Source: Candidatus Bathyarchaeota archaeon
Lineage (GTDB): Archaea > Thermoproteota > Bathyarchaeia > Bathyarchaeales > UBA233
Length of the DNA: 12,893 nucleotides
NCBI GenBank assembly: GCA_029907045.1
Contig: JARYMR010000035.1
Coordinates: forward strand, 1-12,893
Direction: 5' to 3'
Shown: positions 1-6,944 of the stretch, in pieces
Layout: the number at the start of each line of letters is the position of its first letter
Numbering within the stretch: position 1 is the first letter of the stretch
The notes under the pieces: generated by a model
Databases searched by the model: none
What the model was told of the DNA's origin: nothing
What the model saw: the letters and a program-made list of their open reading frames with translations, nothing else
Made by a program: the position numbers and the translations under genes

Positions 1-1215
1 GAAAAAATAGACGCAAAAAACAAAATAGTCATGCCAGGATTTGTTAACACACATCAACATGCTGCCATGAGCTTATTACGCGGATACGCTGACGATTTGC
101 CGCTTCAAGAATGGCTGGAAAAATGGATATGGCCCATAGAAAAACACATGACCGCCCATGACATCTATGTTGGCGCCCTGTTAACGGCTGTGGAATCCAT
201 AATGGGCGGAACAACAACAGTTAACACAATGTACCATTATACACCAGAAGAAAATGAGGCAAAAGCCTTTGCCGACGCAGGGTTAAGGGGAGTAGTCGGT
301 CATGTTTGCTTTTCATGGAGAAAAGAGGAGGATAGAAAATCATTATGGGCTTTGGCTAAAAATTGGCACAACAAAGAAAAGGGATTAATCCGCGTCAGCG
401 TGGACCCCCATGCGCCATACACTGTTGACCCAGAATACATGAAAGAACTAAACTCGTTAAGAGAAAAGTTAACAGAAAAGTATGGTTCAGAAAAGGCGCC
501 AATCATCTGGCATATCCATGTTGCTGAAACAAGTGATGAAAAAGAAAAAATCCGAAAAGCCTTCAACGTCCAAATTAAAAATGGAGTCATGGCGTACTTG
601 GATTCTTTAGGAGTTTTAAATGAGAAGGTGATTGCAGCTCACTGCGTAACCGTAACAGACGAAGACATTAAAATCATGAAGAAAAGAGATGTAAAAGTTT
701 CTCATAATCCCATTTCAAATCTTAAACTTGCCTCCTCTGGAATAAGCCCCGTTCCAAAAATGCTGGAAGAAGGCATAACAGTTTCCTTAGGCACAGACAG
801 CCCATGCTCAAACAACACTGCAGACATGTTTGAAACAATGAAAACCACCGCCATAATACACAAAGGAATAAACAAAAACCCAACCCTTTTGCCTGCGGAA
901 AAAATTTTGGAAATGGCAACCATAAACGGTGCAAAGGCATTGGCTTGGGATAAGGAAATAGGCTCAATCGCCATAGGCAAAAAAGCAGATTTAATTATTG
1001 TCAATTTAAAAAAGCCCCACCTCAGCCCCCTACATAACGAAACAAGCCACATGGTTTACGCTGCAAAATCCGCCGATGTGGAAACTGTAATAATAAACGG
1101 AAAAATAATCATGGAAAACAGAACGCTAAAAACATTGAACGTTGAAAGGGTTATGGCAATTGCCGAAAAAACAAAAAATAGTTTGCTTAGTCGAGTGAGC
1201 GCCAACATTAAATAG
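1..1215 (+). CDS. MTA/SAH deaminase-family amidohydrolase, 5' end cut by the window
   Basis: This is a metal-dependent amidohydrolase of the 5-methylthioadenosine/S-adenosylhomocysteine deaminase family (MtaD/DadD type). Family members convert the adenine of SAH, MTA or 5'-deoxyadenosine to hypoxanthine. The frame is open to base 1 and reads EKIDAKNKIVMPGFVNTHQH, so the start lies upstream and the ATG at 31 is internal; roughly 40 residues are missing. Visible metal or catalytic motifs, in order, are THQH, VDPHAPY, WHIHVAET, AAHCVTVTDED and LGTDSPCSNN. The C-terminal stretch (GSIAIGKKADLIIVNL) is the usual beta-sandwich closure of amidohydrolases. It lies 36 bp before the SAH hydrolase homologue on the same strand, which favours an SAH or nucleoside substrate over guanine or cytosine. 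Family assignment is firm; the exact substrate is inferred. Confidence 0.9.
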   Translation, partial: EKIDAKNKIVMPGFVNTHQHAAMSLLRGYADDLPLQEWLEKWIWPIEKHMTAHDIYVGALLTAVESIMGGTTTVNTMYHYTPEENEAKAFADAGLRGVVGHVCFSWRKEEDRKSLWALAKNWHNKEKGLIRVSVDPHAPYTVDPEYMKELNSLREKLTEKYGSEKAPIIWHIHVAETSDEKEKIRKAFNVQIKNGVMAYLDSLGVLNEKVIAAHCVTVTDEDIKIMKKRDVKVSHNPISNLKLASSGISPVPKMLEEGITVSLGTDSPCSNNTADMFETMKTTAIIHKGINKNPTLLPAEKILEMATINGAKALAWDKEIGSIAIGKKADLIIVNLKKPHLSPLHNETSHMVYAAKSADVETVIINGKIIMENRTLKTLNVERVMAIAEKTKNSLLSRVSANIK

Positions 1216-1251
1216 TTAGTTTTAATGAGCATAAAGAAGGAAGGAGTTGAA

Positions 1252-2508
1252 ATGGAAAATTTCAAAGTAAAAGATGCAAGCCTTGCCACTAAAGGACATC
1301 TGCAAATAGAATGGGCTTCAAAACACATGCCGGTTCTAAACCAAATAAAAGAAAGATTCCAAAAAGAAAAACCCCTAAAAAACTTAACCTTGGGCGCATG
1401 CTTGCATGTAACAAAAGAAACAGCCGTCCTCGTCGAAACTTTTCTTGCTGGAGAAGCAAAAGTCGCACTATGCGGTTCTAACCCCCTTTCGACGCAAGAT
1501 GATGTTGCAGCTGCCATTGCAGAAAAAGGCGTAAATGTTTTCGCTTGGAGAGCGCAAACAACAGAAGAATATTACTGGTGTATTGAAAGGGTGATAGACT
1601 TTAATCCATCAATAACCCTTGATGATGGAGCAGACTTGGTTGGAACAATTCACAACAAAAGAACAGAAGCCCTCGCCAACATTAAAGGAGGGACAGAAGA
1701 AACAACCACGGGCGTCTTACGATTAAGAGCTATGGAAAAAACTGGCGCACTAAAATATGCAATAATAGCCGTAAACGATGCTTATACGAAATACTTGTTT
1801 GACAACAGATACGGAACAGGACAAAGCACCATAGACGGAATCCTAAGAACCACAAACATTCTTTTAGCAGGCAAAAACTTCGTTGTTTGCGGTTACGGAT
1901 GGTGTGGAAGAGGAATAGCCATGAGAGCACAAGGAATGGGCGCCAACGTAATTATCATCGAAGTTAACCCGTTAAGGGCTTTGGAAGCATCAATGAACGG
2001 TTTCCGCATAATGCCAATAGCCGAAGCAGTAAAAATAGGCGACATATTCGTAACAGCCACAGGCAACATAAGCGTCATAAGAAAAGAACACATGCAAAAA
2101 ATGAAAGACGGTGCAATATTGGCTAACAGCGGTCACTTCAATGTTGAAATAAACATAAAAAACTTAGAAGAATTGGCAGTTTCGAAGCGAACCATTAGAC
2201 CAAATCTTGAAGAATACACATTAAAAGACGGAAGAAAAATTTACCTTTTGGCAGAGGGGAGACTCGTGAATTTGGCATCGGCGGAAGGGCATCCTTCAGA
2301 AGTTATGGACATGTCCTTTGCAAACCAAGCCCTCTGCGTTGAATACTTGGCAAAAAAGGAAAAAATGCCGCCTAAAGTCTACGAAGTCCCAAAAGAAGTG
2401 GATGAAACTGTGGCGAAGTTGAAGCTTAACGCAATGAAAATAAAAATAGACGAGTTGACTGAGGAGCAGAAGAAGTATCTGGCAACATGGGAAATGGGAA
2501 CGATATAA
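1252..2508 (+). CDS. ahcY: S-adenosylhomocysteine hydrolase (possibly S-inosylhomocysteine hydrolase)
   Basis: NAD-dependent hydrolase that splits SAH (or, in methanogens, S-inosylhomocysteine) into homocysteine and a nucleoside. I start it at ATG 1252 because AAGGAG at 1241-1246 sits 5 bases upstream; an in-frame ATG at 1225 would add nine residues without a good site. The 418-residue protein shows [22 protein letters not shown], a Lys/Asp pair in [21 protein letters not shown] and EGHPSEVM, matching the conserved catalytic positions of the family. The NAD-binding loop is GYGWCGRG. It lacks the C-terminal Lys/Tyr tail of animal and many bacterial enzymes and ends TWEMGTI, as in archaeal and Thermotoga forms. 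Immediate linkage to an adenosine-type deaminase raises the deaminate-first route described for Methanocaldococcus. Confidence 0.95.
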   Translation: MENFKVKDASLATKGHLQIEWASKHMPVLNQIKERFQKEKPLKNLTLGACLHVTKETAVLVETFLAGEAKVALCGSNPLSTQDDVAAAIAEKGVNVFAWRAQTTEEYYWCIERVIDFNPSITLDDGADLVGTIHNKRTEALANIKGGTEETTTGVLRLRAMEKTGALKYAIIAVNDAYTKYLFDNRYGTGQSTIDGILRTTNILLAGKNFVVCGYGWCGRGIAMRAQGMGANVIIIEVNPLRALEASMNGFRIMPIAEAVKIGDIFVTATGNISVIRKEHMQKMKDGAILANSGHFNVEINIKNLEELAVSKRTIRPNLEEYTLKDGRKIYLLAEGRLVNLASAEGHPSEVMDMSFANQALCVEYLAKKEKMPPKVYEVPKEVDETVAKLKLNAMKIKIDELTEEQKKYLATWEMGTI

Positions 2509-2535
2509 TAATTGAAACCGAAAGCCATGGTAAAC

Positions 2536-2578
2536 TTTTTAAAGCTTAAACGAATAAACATGGCTCTTATAGGGTGAT
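2536..2578 (+). promoter_or_regulatory. Archaeal promoter and SD for the small membrane protein
   Basis: A TATA-like element TTTTTAAAG (2536-2544) lies about 25 bp before the likely transcript start near 2566. The SD-like GGGTGAT at 2572-2578 then sits 7 bases before ATG 2586. Assigned by eye from spacing and composition only. Confidence 0.4.
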
Positions 2579-2585
2579 GATACAA

Positions 2586-2903
2586 ATGGTTAGTAAAGAT
2601 CAAACAATTGGCGGAATAATATTTATAGTCTGTTTAATAGTAGGCACATTATACACGGTAGGCTTGTTCTACTTTGGAGAACCCTTTAAACCTTGGCCAA
2701 TAGAGTTTTGGCTTATTGCAATTCCAGTGTTTCTTGCGTTTATCGCCATAATGGGCATAGGGGCATGGATAGGTTGGACTATGGCTACAACACCACCGCC
2801 GAAGCCAATAGAAGAAATAACAAGCGAAGTGGAAGAGAAAAAGGTAGAAGAAACAGCGGAAACCGAAGAAGAGACAAAACCAGAAAGGAAAAAGAAAAGC
2901 TAA
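2586..2903 (+). CDS. Small two-helix membrane protein with acidic/basic tail
   Basis: Unrecognised 105-residue protein. The start ATG 2586 is chosen over GTG 2574 and ATG 2577 because GGGTGAT at 2572-2578 would act as its ribosome site, 7 bases away. Two hydrophobic segments are clear, about residues 8-30 and 39-64, with a short GEPFKPWPIE loop between them. From residue 70 a proline-rich hinge (PPPKP) leads into a charged cytoplasmic-type tail rich in Glu, Lys and Thr, ending in RKKKS. There is no signal peptidase site or catalytic motif. It has its own promoter and is convergent with the next gene, so it is probably transcribed alone. The function is unknown; membrane location is the only supported statement. 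Confidence 0.7.
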   Translation: MVSKDQTIGGIIFIVCLIVGTLYTVGLFYFGEPFKPWPIEFWLIAIPVFLAFIAIMGIGAWIGWTMATTPPPKPIEEITSEVEEKKVEETAETEEETKPERKKKS

Positions 2904-2904
2904 A

Positions 2905-2920
2905 AGCAACAACTTTTGCT
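2905..2920. terminator. Short hairpin between convergent genes
   Basis: AGCAA (2905-2909) and TTGCT (2916-2920) form a 5-bp stem. On the - strand it is followed directly by TTTT; on the + strand a T-rich stretch comes about 20 bp later. It lies between two convergent stop codons, so a bidirectional terminator is plausible, but the stem is short. Confidence 0.3.
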
Positions 2921-2981
2921 AAAATTTAGTCTTACAAGATTTTTATGTTGACAACCAATTGAAATCTTTTACTGAAGAAAA

Positions 2982-3356
2982 CTATAATCCAAGAAACCGA
3001 AAGGCAAAATATAAAGCCACATAAACAACTGCAGAAATCCCAAAAATCATGACAATAATTTTTGGAGAAACCGAAAGGAAAGGAGTCTCTTCGCCTTTAG
3101 GCTGTATTTCATACTCTTTGATGATGTGCGTTTCAGCGCCAACCTTAACAAGAGCTAAAAACTTTTTCATCTCAACCTCTACCGTGTACACTCCTTCTTC
3201 TAATGAAACCCTTTTTGGTTTTAGGCTACCCTTATTTCCAATCCTCTTAAGAAACCCTGTGGCGATGGCTGTTACAGTTTCAGCATTCAACTCTCTCGTC
3301 TGAGGTGCAGCAGACGTAAGGGCGCCAGATGTTTTTCTCTGCAAGGTTGCTGACAA
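2982..3356 (-). CDS. Tail-anchored hypothetical protein
   Basis: Unrecognised 124-residue protein. The start is TTG 3356: GGAG at 3366-3369 lies 9 bases upstream and no ATG is available nearby. The N-terminal 25 residues are Ser/Thr/Ala-rich and probably disordered. Residues about 26-90 look like a small folded domain with alternating beta character (VYTVEVEMKKFLALVKVG). A single strong hydrophobic helix at about 98-122 ends the protein, giving a tail-anchored or C-terminally anchored membrane topology with the domain in the cytoplasm. No Cys or catalytic motif is seen. A TATA-like box (CTTTTAAAC, 3398-3406 on the - strand) just upstream suggests an independent, short-leader transcript. Function unknown. 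Confidence 0.65.
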   Translation of the reverse strand: MSATLQRKTSGALTSAAPQTRELNAETVTAIATGFLKRIGNKGSLKPKRVSLEEGVYTVEVEMKKFLALVKVGAETHIIKEYEIQPKGEETPFLSVSPKIIVMIFGISAVVYVALYFAFRFLGL

Positions 3357-3397
3357 TTATGTTGTCTCCTACGTCAGTTTATACGAACTAGCTGGAT

Positions 3398-3406
3398 GTT
3401 TAAAAG
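3398..3406 (-). promoter_or_regulatory. TATA-like box for the tail-anchored protein gene
   Basis: CTTTTAAAC on the - strand, centred about 25 bp before a predicted transcript start near 3376, with the GGAG site at 3366-3369 and the TTG start at 3356 following. Spacing fits an archaeal promoter. Confidence 0.4.
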
Positions 3407-3425
3407 GGCATGTGCGTATCATTGC

Positions 3426-3444
3426 TAACCAACCTAGCTGGTTA
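3426..3444. terminator. Inverted repeat at the 3' end of the zinc-ribbon gene
   Basis: TAACCA (3426-3431) and TGGTTA (3439-3444) form a perfect 6-bp stem with a 7-base loop that contains the TAG stop (3434-3436) of the upstream - strand gene. No T-run follows, so a terminator role is uncertain; it could also be an mRNA 3'-end stabiliser. Confidence 0.25.
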
Positions 3445-3832
3445 CGTTCTTGAGCATGCATTGTACTATGTTTTCACACATCATACATTCTTCGGGGATT
3501 TTCTCCTTTGTTTTGCGCTCACTTAAATATCCAAAATGATGAACGCATTCTTGTGTTTTAGGCGGTGATTGCAAAGTTTCCTTTTCTTTTGGAATCTTTA
3601 CCTCTTTAGCCTTAACTTCTGGTTCTAACTCTAGTTTTTGACTCATTTCAATTGCTGGAGAACTTTTTTCCACGGTGATTTCTGTTAAGCAATATGGACA
3701 TGCGTCATAGCTTTTGGCATGTTTTAAGTTTAGATTTTCAGCTTTGATGGGTGCTGCAAATACTTTCCCACATGAAGGATTCGGACAGATGTAGGTTTGG
3801 TTATGGGGTGGGTTATCTTTCTTTTTTGTGAT
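3434..3832 (-). CDS. Double zinc-ribbon-like protein with apparent ATC start
   Basis: The coding frame runs well upstream of the first canonical start (GTG 3673). The part before it reads as TYICPNPSCGKVF and SYDACPYC, a two-knuckle zinc-ribbon pattern (Cys16, 21, 45, 48 if numbered from 3832). The C-terminal part has ECVHHFGYLSER and EECMMCENIVQCM (Cys96, His98/99, Cys116, 119, 125), a second likely metal site, joined by a Lys/Glu/Pro-rich linker. Back to the in-frame TAA at 3878-3880 there is no ATG, GTG or TTG, but ATC at 3830-3832 lies 6 bases after GGAGGG (3839-3844). The alternative is ATG 3852 in another frame, entering this one by a -1 slip at the A6 run 3822-3827, or a one-base sequence error. 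Function unknown; 132 residues if ATC is used. Confidence 0.65.
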   Translation of the reverse strand: MTKKKDNPPHNQTYICPNPSCGKVFAAPIKAENLNLKHAKSYDACPYCLTEITVEKSSPAIEMSQKLELEPEVKAKEVKIPKEKETLQSPPKTQECVHHFGYLSERKTKEKIPEECMMCENIVQCMLKNVTS

Positions 3833-3838
3833 TGCTGA

Positions 3839-3875
3839 CCCTCCTTTAACATAGAATCGGATTCCGAGTTTATAG
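3839..3875 (-). promoter_or_regulatory. TATA-like box and strong GGAGGG site of the zinc-ribbon gene
   Basis: On the - strand CTATAAAC (about 3868-3875) is followed by GGAGGG at 3839-3844, one of the strongest anti-SD matches in the window. The only triplet at normal start distance is ATC (3830-3832). ATG 3852 lies upstream of the SD and so cannot use it. Confidence 0.45.
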
Positions 3876-3931
3876 TGTTAATGAATCCAAAATTAATATC
3901 GCAAATACCTACCAAAAATTACATTGAAAAT

Positions 3932-4510
3932 TTATGGAGAAGCCAACCTTTTTAGGTCTTCCTCACCCTCCGCATATCCCGAAGCTATCAAGACATCATC
4001 TGCTTGAATTTTAGTTTCGGGTTTTGGTCGTATACATCTGTCTCCTCTTCTTATGGCGAGAACCCACATTCCAGTTTCTTCATGAACCTTAGCATCTCGT
4101 AAAGTTTTATTTACAAGAGGAGAGTTTTCTGATACCTTCATGTATGTAACAGTTTCTTTTGCTTCTTCTATTGTAAGTTTCAGCACTGGATGAGGCTCTA
4201 TTTCTCTCAAAACAACTTCAGCTATTTCTGCTGCAGCATCGGCTATCTTTTCGGTTACAACACCCAATCTTATAAGCCCCAAGAAGCCTTTAGCCTCTTC
4301 CTTTTTAAAACCACTGGACAAAACGAGTAGTTCAAAATCGGTGTGCAATTTATCCACATACTCTTCCAACCTCTGCACTTCTTCAGCCAACTCCCTACTA
4401 TTTAGCAATAATGATGAATAAGCCAAATCCATCATAAGCTCCGACGTATCCTTAAGCTCCACAAACTTTTCCACGATTTCCTCAAATTTTCGGCTGGACT
4501 TTGCTGGCAT
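3932..4510 (-). CDS. PhoU-like/TrkA_C domain protein, second of a tandem pair
   Basis: A 192-residue cytoplasmic protein that joins an N-terminal PhoU-like helical domain (about residues 5-110, including EKIADAAAEIAEVV) to a C-terminal TrkA_C/RCK_C domain (about 120-190: SPLVNKTLRDAKV...WVLAIRRGDRCIRPKPETKIQADDVLIASG). RCK_C domains of K+ channels and transporters bind small ligands. The start ATG 4510 is preferred to an upstream in-frame start at 4546, because GGAGG overlaps the end of the previous gene and lies about 7 bases away; the two genes are then separated by only 2 bases. Tight coupling to a paralogue and to an MgtE-like permease suggests a regulatory subunit of a cation transporter. 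The architecture matches the uncharacterised PhoU+TrkA_C family (COG3273 type). Confidence 0.85.
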   Translation of the reverse strand: MPAKSSRKFEEIVEKFVELKDTSELMMDLAYSSLLLNSRELAEEVQRLEEYVDKLHTDFELLVLSSGFKKEEAKGFLGLIRLGVVTEKIADAAAEIAEVVLREIEPHPVLKLTIEEAKETVTYMKVSENSPLVNKTLRDAKVHEETGMWVLAIRRGDRCIRPKPETKIQADDVLIASGYAEGEEDLKRLASP

Positions 4511-4512
4511 GG

Positions 4513-5121
4513 TTAATCCTCCAAATTGAACCGTTTTCCTTCGCAAAGTTCTCTAAACTCTTTTAAACCCTCTGGAGCACCCCGTGCTATGACAATGTCG
4601 CCCGCTTTGATTTTTTCAGCATCTTTTGGGTCAATTATCCAGTCTTTGTCTCTGCGGATTGCAATTATGTCAGCGCCCATTTGTGCTGCCAATTTTAATT
4701 CACCTATCGATTTTCCAACAAGTATGGAGTGGCTCAACACTTCAGCTCTAATTAGGCGTTCTTCCACTTTTTCGAAAATTTCTCTGAATATGGGGTGTAC
4801 GCCGATGTTTTGGGTAACTATGGCGGCTATATCCGCAGCCGCGTCGGATATTTTGTCTGCGGCGGATGCAACTGTTGAAACTCCAGTTAGGGCTTCAGCG
4901 TCCTCCGAGTCTCTTGCTGCGAGCATTATCGTCATGTCTAACTGGTAGGCTAAGGTGTCCACACGTTTTTCAAGTTCCAAAACATCTTCGGCGAGGTCTT
5001 TATCATTAAACAAAGCTGCAGAATATGCCAAATCAATCATCAATTCTGATAGGTTCTTCATTTCAAGGAAAAGTTCTCGGACAGGGATTGGTCGATATTC
5101 TATCTTCTCGAAACGAGGCAT
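4513..5121 (-). CDS. PhoU-like/TrkA_C domain protein, first of a tandem pair
   Basis: A 202-residue paralogue of the next gene with the same order of domains: a PhoU-like helical bundle (about residues 15-120, with ADKISDAAADIAAIV resembling the PhoU acidic metal motif) and an RCK_C/TrkA_C domain (about 130-195, SILVGKSIGELKLAAQMGADIIAIRR ending AGDIVIARG, quoted in part). No transmembrane segment is seen. ATG 5121 is used; a GGAG lies 13 bases away, and a TATA-like box at 5147-5158 would give an almost leaderless transcript. It lies 64 bp after the permease on the same strand. Inferred role: ligand-sensing regulator of the adjacent divalent-cation permease. Direct effects on K+ or phosphate transport are alternatives. 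Confidence 0.85.
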   Translation of the reverse strand: MPRFEKIEYRPIPVRELFLEMKNLSELMIDLAYSAALFNDKDLAEDVLELEKRVDTLAYQLDMTIMLAARDSEDAEALTGVSTVASAADKISDAAADIAAIVTQNIGVHPIFREIFEKVEERLIRAEVLSHSILVGKSIGELKLAAQMGADIIAIRRDKDWIIDPKDAEKIKAGDIVIARGAPEGLKEFRELCEGKRFNLED

Positions 5122-5146
5122 ATTGTTAAAGTCGCTCCAACCAGAA

Positions 5147-5158
5147 CTATAATAAAAG
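5147..5158 (-). promoter_or_regulatory. TATA-like box inside the cation-transport cluster
   Basis: The - strand reads CTTTTATTATAG, centred about 25 bp before a predicted transcript start near 5128 and 30 bp before ATG 5121. It would let the PhoU/TrkA_C pair be expressed separately from the permease. Confidence 0.35.
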
Positions 5159-5185
5159 TTTTTGATTATTATCTTTTTCTTAAAA

Positions 5186-6376
5186 TTAGCCTACCAAAAA
5201 TAGGGCTACAAGCAAAGCAATGGTTGTGATGCTATCTGCAAGGGAACTTTCAATTGGAATAACAAAATTATCCGGGTCTAAGCCCTTCTGAAAAGTCAAG
5301 ATTGCCACAGCATAAGATATTAAGATTATTGCCGAGACTGCAATCAAGTTAGCTATAAGCAAGAGAGCTGTAAAATCAATAAAGGCGGAAAGAGAAAACA
5401 TGTTATTTATGGAAAGCGATAAAGCCGAAAATAAAACAAAATAAACAACAGCAGAAGCCCAAGCTGCAAAAATCTGTTGAGAATGATTTCGCATGGCAGA
5501 AAAAGAAGGTTTAAGCAAACCTAATGCAAGCTTTGTTGTAGCTGTAGAACCCACAACAGAACCAACATCTCCCACAGTATCAATTAAAGCTGGATAAACG
5601 CTATAAATCTCTTTACGACCTTCCACAATAATGCTTATCCTATTAAGCACGGTTCCGGTAATGTTGACAATAAAAGCCACAATTATCAGCGTAACCAAAG
5701 ACTCTTTCAAAGTTTTAATGAACTCGCTTGTTTTAAAATCTCGCAAAACAAGGTAAAAGGTCAAAAACAAATGAAAAAGCATGACGAAAACAACAGCATA
5801 CTTGGAAAAACTGTATAAGACCAGCATGAAAATGTAGCATACCGTTATAAATATGTCAGCAACCGTCGACATTATTGGATATTCAATCACGTCTGGGTCT
5901 AAACCCTTCTTAAACGTTGTAAAACCAACGCCCATAGTAAAAAATGAAAGGATAAGCCCAAAAGTCATAGTTGAAATTACAACAGCAAAAATATCAAAGA
6001 AAACATCAGAAGAGATTCCCCAAAAAACGCTGCCAAAAAGCATTGAAACACAACTCATAAAGATACTGGTTTCTAAAGTTATAACAATAACCGCATCGAA
6101 CAAAACATAAAAAGTCTTTGTGTTCCCGAAAAATTTTGGATAAATCGTACCAAGATGCAATGCCGTCCCCAAGCGTCCACTAAACAATCCACTTATCATC
6201 CCCCGCGCACTTAAGATTGTGGGGTAAACAGCTATAGCCCAAGGATAAAATTTGAAAACGTTAAAGTAATAAGCCACCAAAAAACCAGCCACTATACCAC
6301 CAAAATCAAAGGCATAGGCTATCAAAGCCTCTCTGAAAGCTTTAGAAAATGCTTTATGGTTTTCATAGCTTGTCAT
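5186..6376 (-). CDS. MgtE/SLC41-type divalent cation permease with duplicated membrane domain
   Basis: A 396-residue integral membrane protein made of two tandem copies of the MgtE/SLC41 membrane domain. The first half carries GRLGTALHLG (68-76) and KGLDPD (157-162) followed by Asp174 in STVADIFIT; the second carries KGLDPD (364-369) and Asp381 in SSLADSITT. The Gly-Leu-Asp-Pro-Asp plus downstream Pro and Asp pattern corresponds to the ion-path region of MgtE-type Mg2+ transporters. There are about ten hydrophobic segments. The cytoplasmic N and CBS domains of bacterial MgtE are absent, so any gating sensor would have to be separate; the two downstream PhoU/TrkA_C genes are candidates. The ATG 6376 start has GGAGA 9 bases upstream. 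Mg2+ is the most likely ion but is not proven by sequence. A long leader precedes it. Confidence 0.88.
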   Translation of the reverse strand: MTSYENHKAFSKAFREALIAYAFDFGGIVAGFLVAYYFNVFKFYPWAIAVYPTILSARGMISGLFSGRLGTALHLGTIYPKFFGNTKTFYVLFDAVIVITLETSIFMSCVSMLFGSVFWGISSDVFFDIFAVVISTMTFGLILSFFTMGVGFTTFKKGLDPDVIEYPIMSTVADIFITVCYIFMLVLYSFSKYAVVFVMLFHLFLTFYLVLRDFKTSEFIKTLKESLVTLIIVAFIVNITGTVLNRISIIVEGRKEIYSVYPALIDTVGDVGSVVGSTATTKLALGLLKPSFSAMRNHSQQIFAAWASAVVYFVLFSALSLSINNMFSLSAFIDFTALLLIANLIAVSAIILISYAVAILTFQKGLDPDNFVIPIESSLADSITTIALLVALFLVG

Positions 6377-6425
6377 CGCTAAAAATCTCCTTTTTCCGAA
6401 CTTTCACCAAAAGAAAATGACTGAT

Positions 6426-6548
6426 GATGAGGCACTACGGATAGGATTGTTTGCCAACTAACCACATGAAGGAGTGCCTCTCTCATAGATTGGTGTGTTG
6501 GAAAATGAAAAGCAGCGATGAAGGGAATGTTGGCTAGCCTCATCTTGC
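6426..6548 (-). promoter_or_regulatory. Candidate structured leader of the MgtE-like gene
   Basis: The 365 bp between the permease (6376) and the next gene (6742) have no credible ORF. On the - strand they hold three linked repeats. AGTGCCTC (6429-6436) can pair with GAGGCACT (6473-6480). The overlapping GCCTCATC (6426-6433) can pair instead with GATGAGGC (6537-6544). That last segment also forms a local bulged hairpin with 6515-6524. The first two pairings are mutually exclusive, as in attenuators or riboswitches. I do not recognise a known class (the M-box consensus is not evident). A pair of 8-base arms in a 365-bp stretch can occur by chance, so this is a hypothesis. Confidence 0.35.
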
Positions 6549-6741
6549 GCACCTTCTAAATCTCCCTGTCCTCCGTCCACTTCAATGTCCACCTCTCATG
6601 TTTTTGCTCTTAAACCCTAAACAATGGCACTATATTGCTTAAATAGATTTCCAACAAAGCTTATGGACAATTCATATTTAAAATTCATAACGGTTTTAAT
6701 TTTTCAAATGCTAACCCTTCGCCATATTAAAGGTGAAAAAT

Positions 6742-6930
6742 GTGTATATAATATGGATAAAAATTGACGAAACTCTGCCAAAAATCGAGCTAAAAGGAGA
6801 ATATCAAACAAGAAAAGAAGCAAGAAAAGCAGCACAGCAGATTTTAAGCAACATAAAAATTGAAATCATAAATGCTTCAAAAAAGCAAGACTCTATGAAA
6901 CCGTTAGCAACAGCAAAGGTTATGCGATGA
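6742..6930 (+). CDS. Small basic hypothetical protein
   Basis: Unrecognised 62-residue protein reading MYIIWIKIDETLPKIELKG at its N terminus. GTG 6742 is chosen because GGTGA (6732-6736) lies 5 bases before it; an in-frame GTG at 6733 would overlap that site and add three residues. The pattern is a beta strand, then EYQTRKEARKAAQQIL, a likely amphipathic helix, then a second strand (IKIEIINASK), i.e. a compact alpha/beta fold. There is no Cys, no membrane segment and no export signal. It is convergent with the HTH regulator 14 bp downstream. TATA-like AT-rich runs upstream (around 6694-6703) could serve as a promoter. Function unknown. Confidence 0.55.
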   Translation: MYIIWIKIDETLPKIELKGEYQTRKEARKAAQQILSNIKIEIINASKKQDSMKPLATAKVMR

Positions 6931-6944
6931 GATCAATTTTCCTT

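Noticed and set aside
702..1517. Several - strand frames opposite the deaminase and AhcY
   Set aside because: They run antisense to strongly conserved enzymes and show no recognisable motif.
2649..2912. Phe/Cys-rich - strand frame opposite the small membrane protein
   Set aside because: It mirrors the A-rich Glu/Lys tail codons of the + strand gene and has no promoter or ribosome site of its own.
4526..4948. Long + strand frame opposite the PhoU/TrkA_C gene
   Set aside because: It is antisense to a gene with clear domain motifs, has Ser/Ile-rich shadow composition, and lacks a ribosome site.
6421..6480. C box-like ATGATGA suggesting a C/D guide RNA
   Set aside because: No CTGA D box follows at usual distance, and the stretch is better explained by the inverted repeat.
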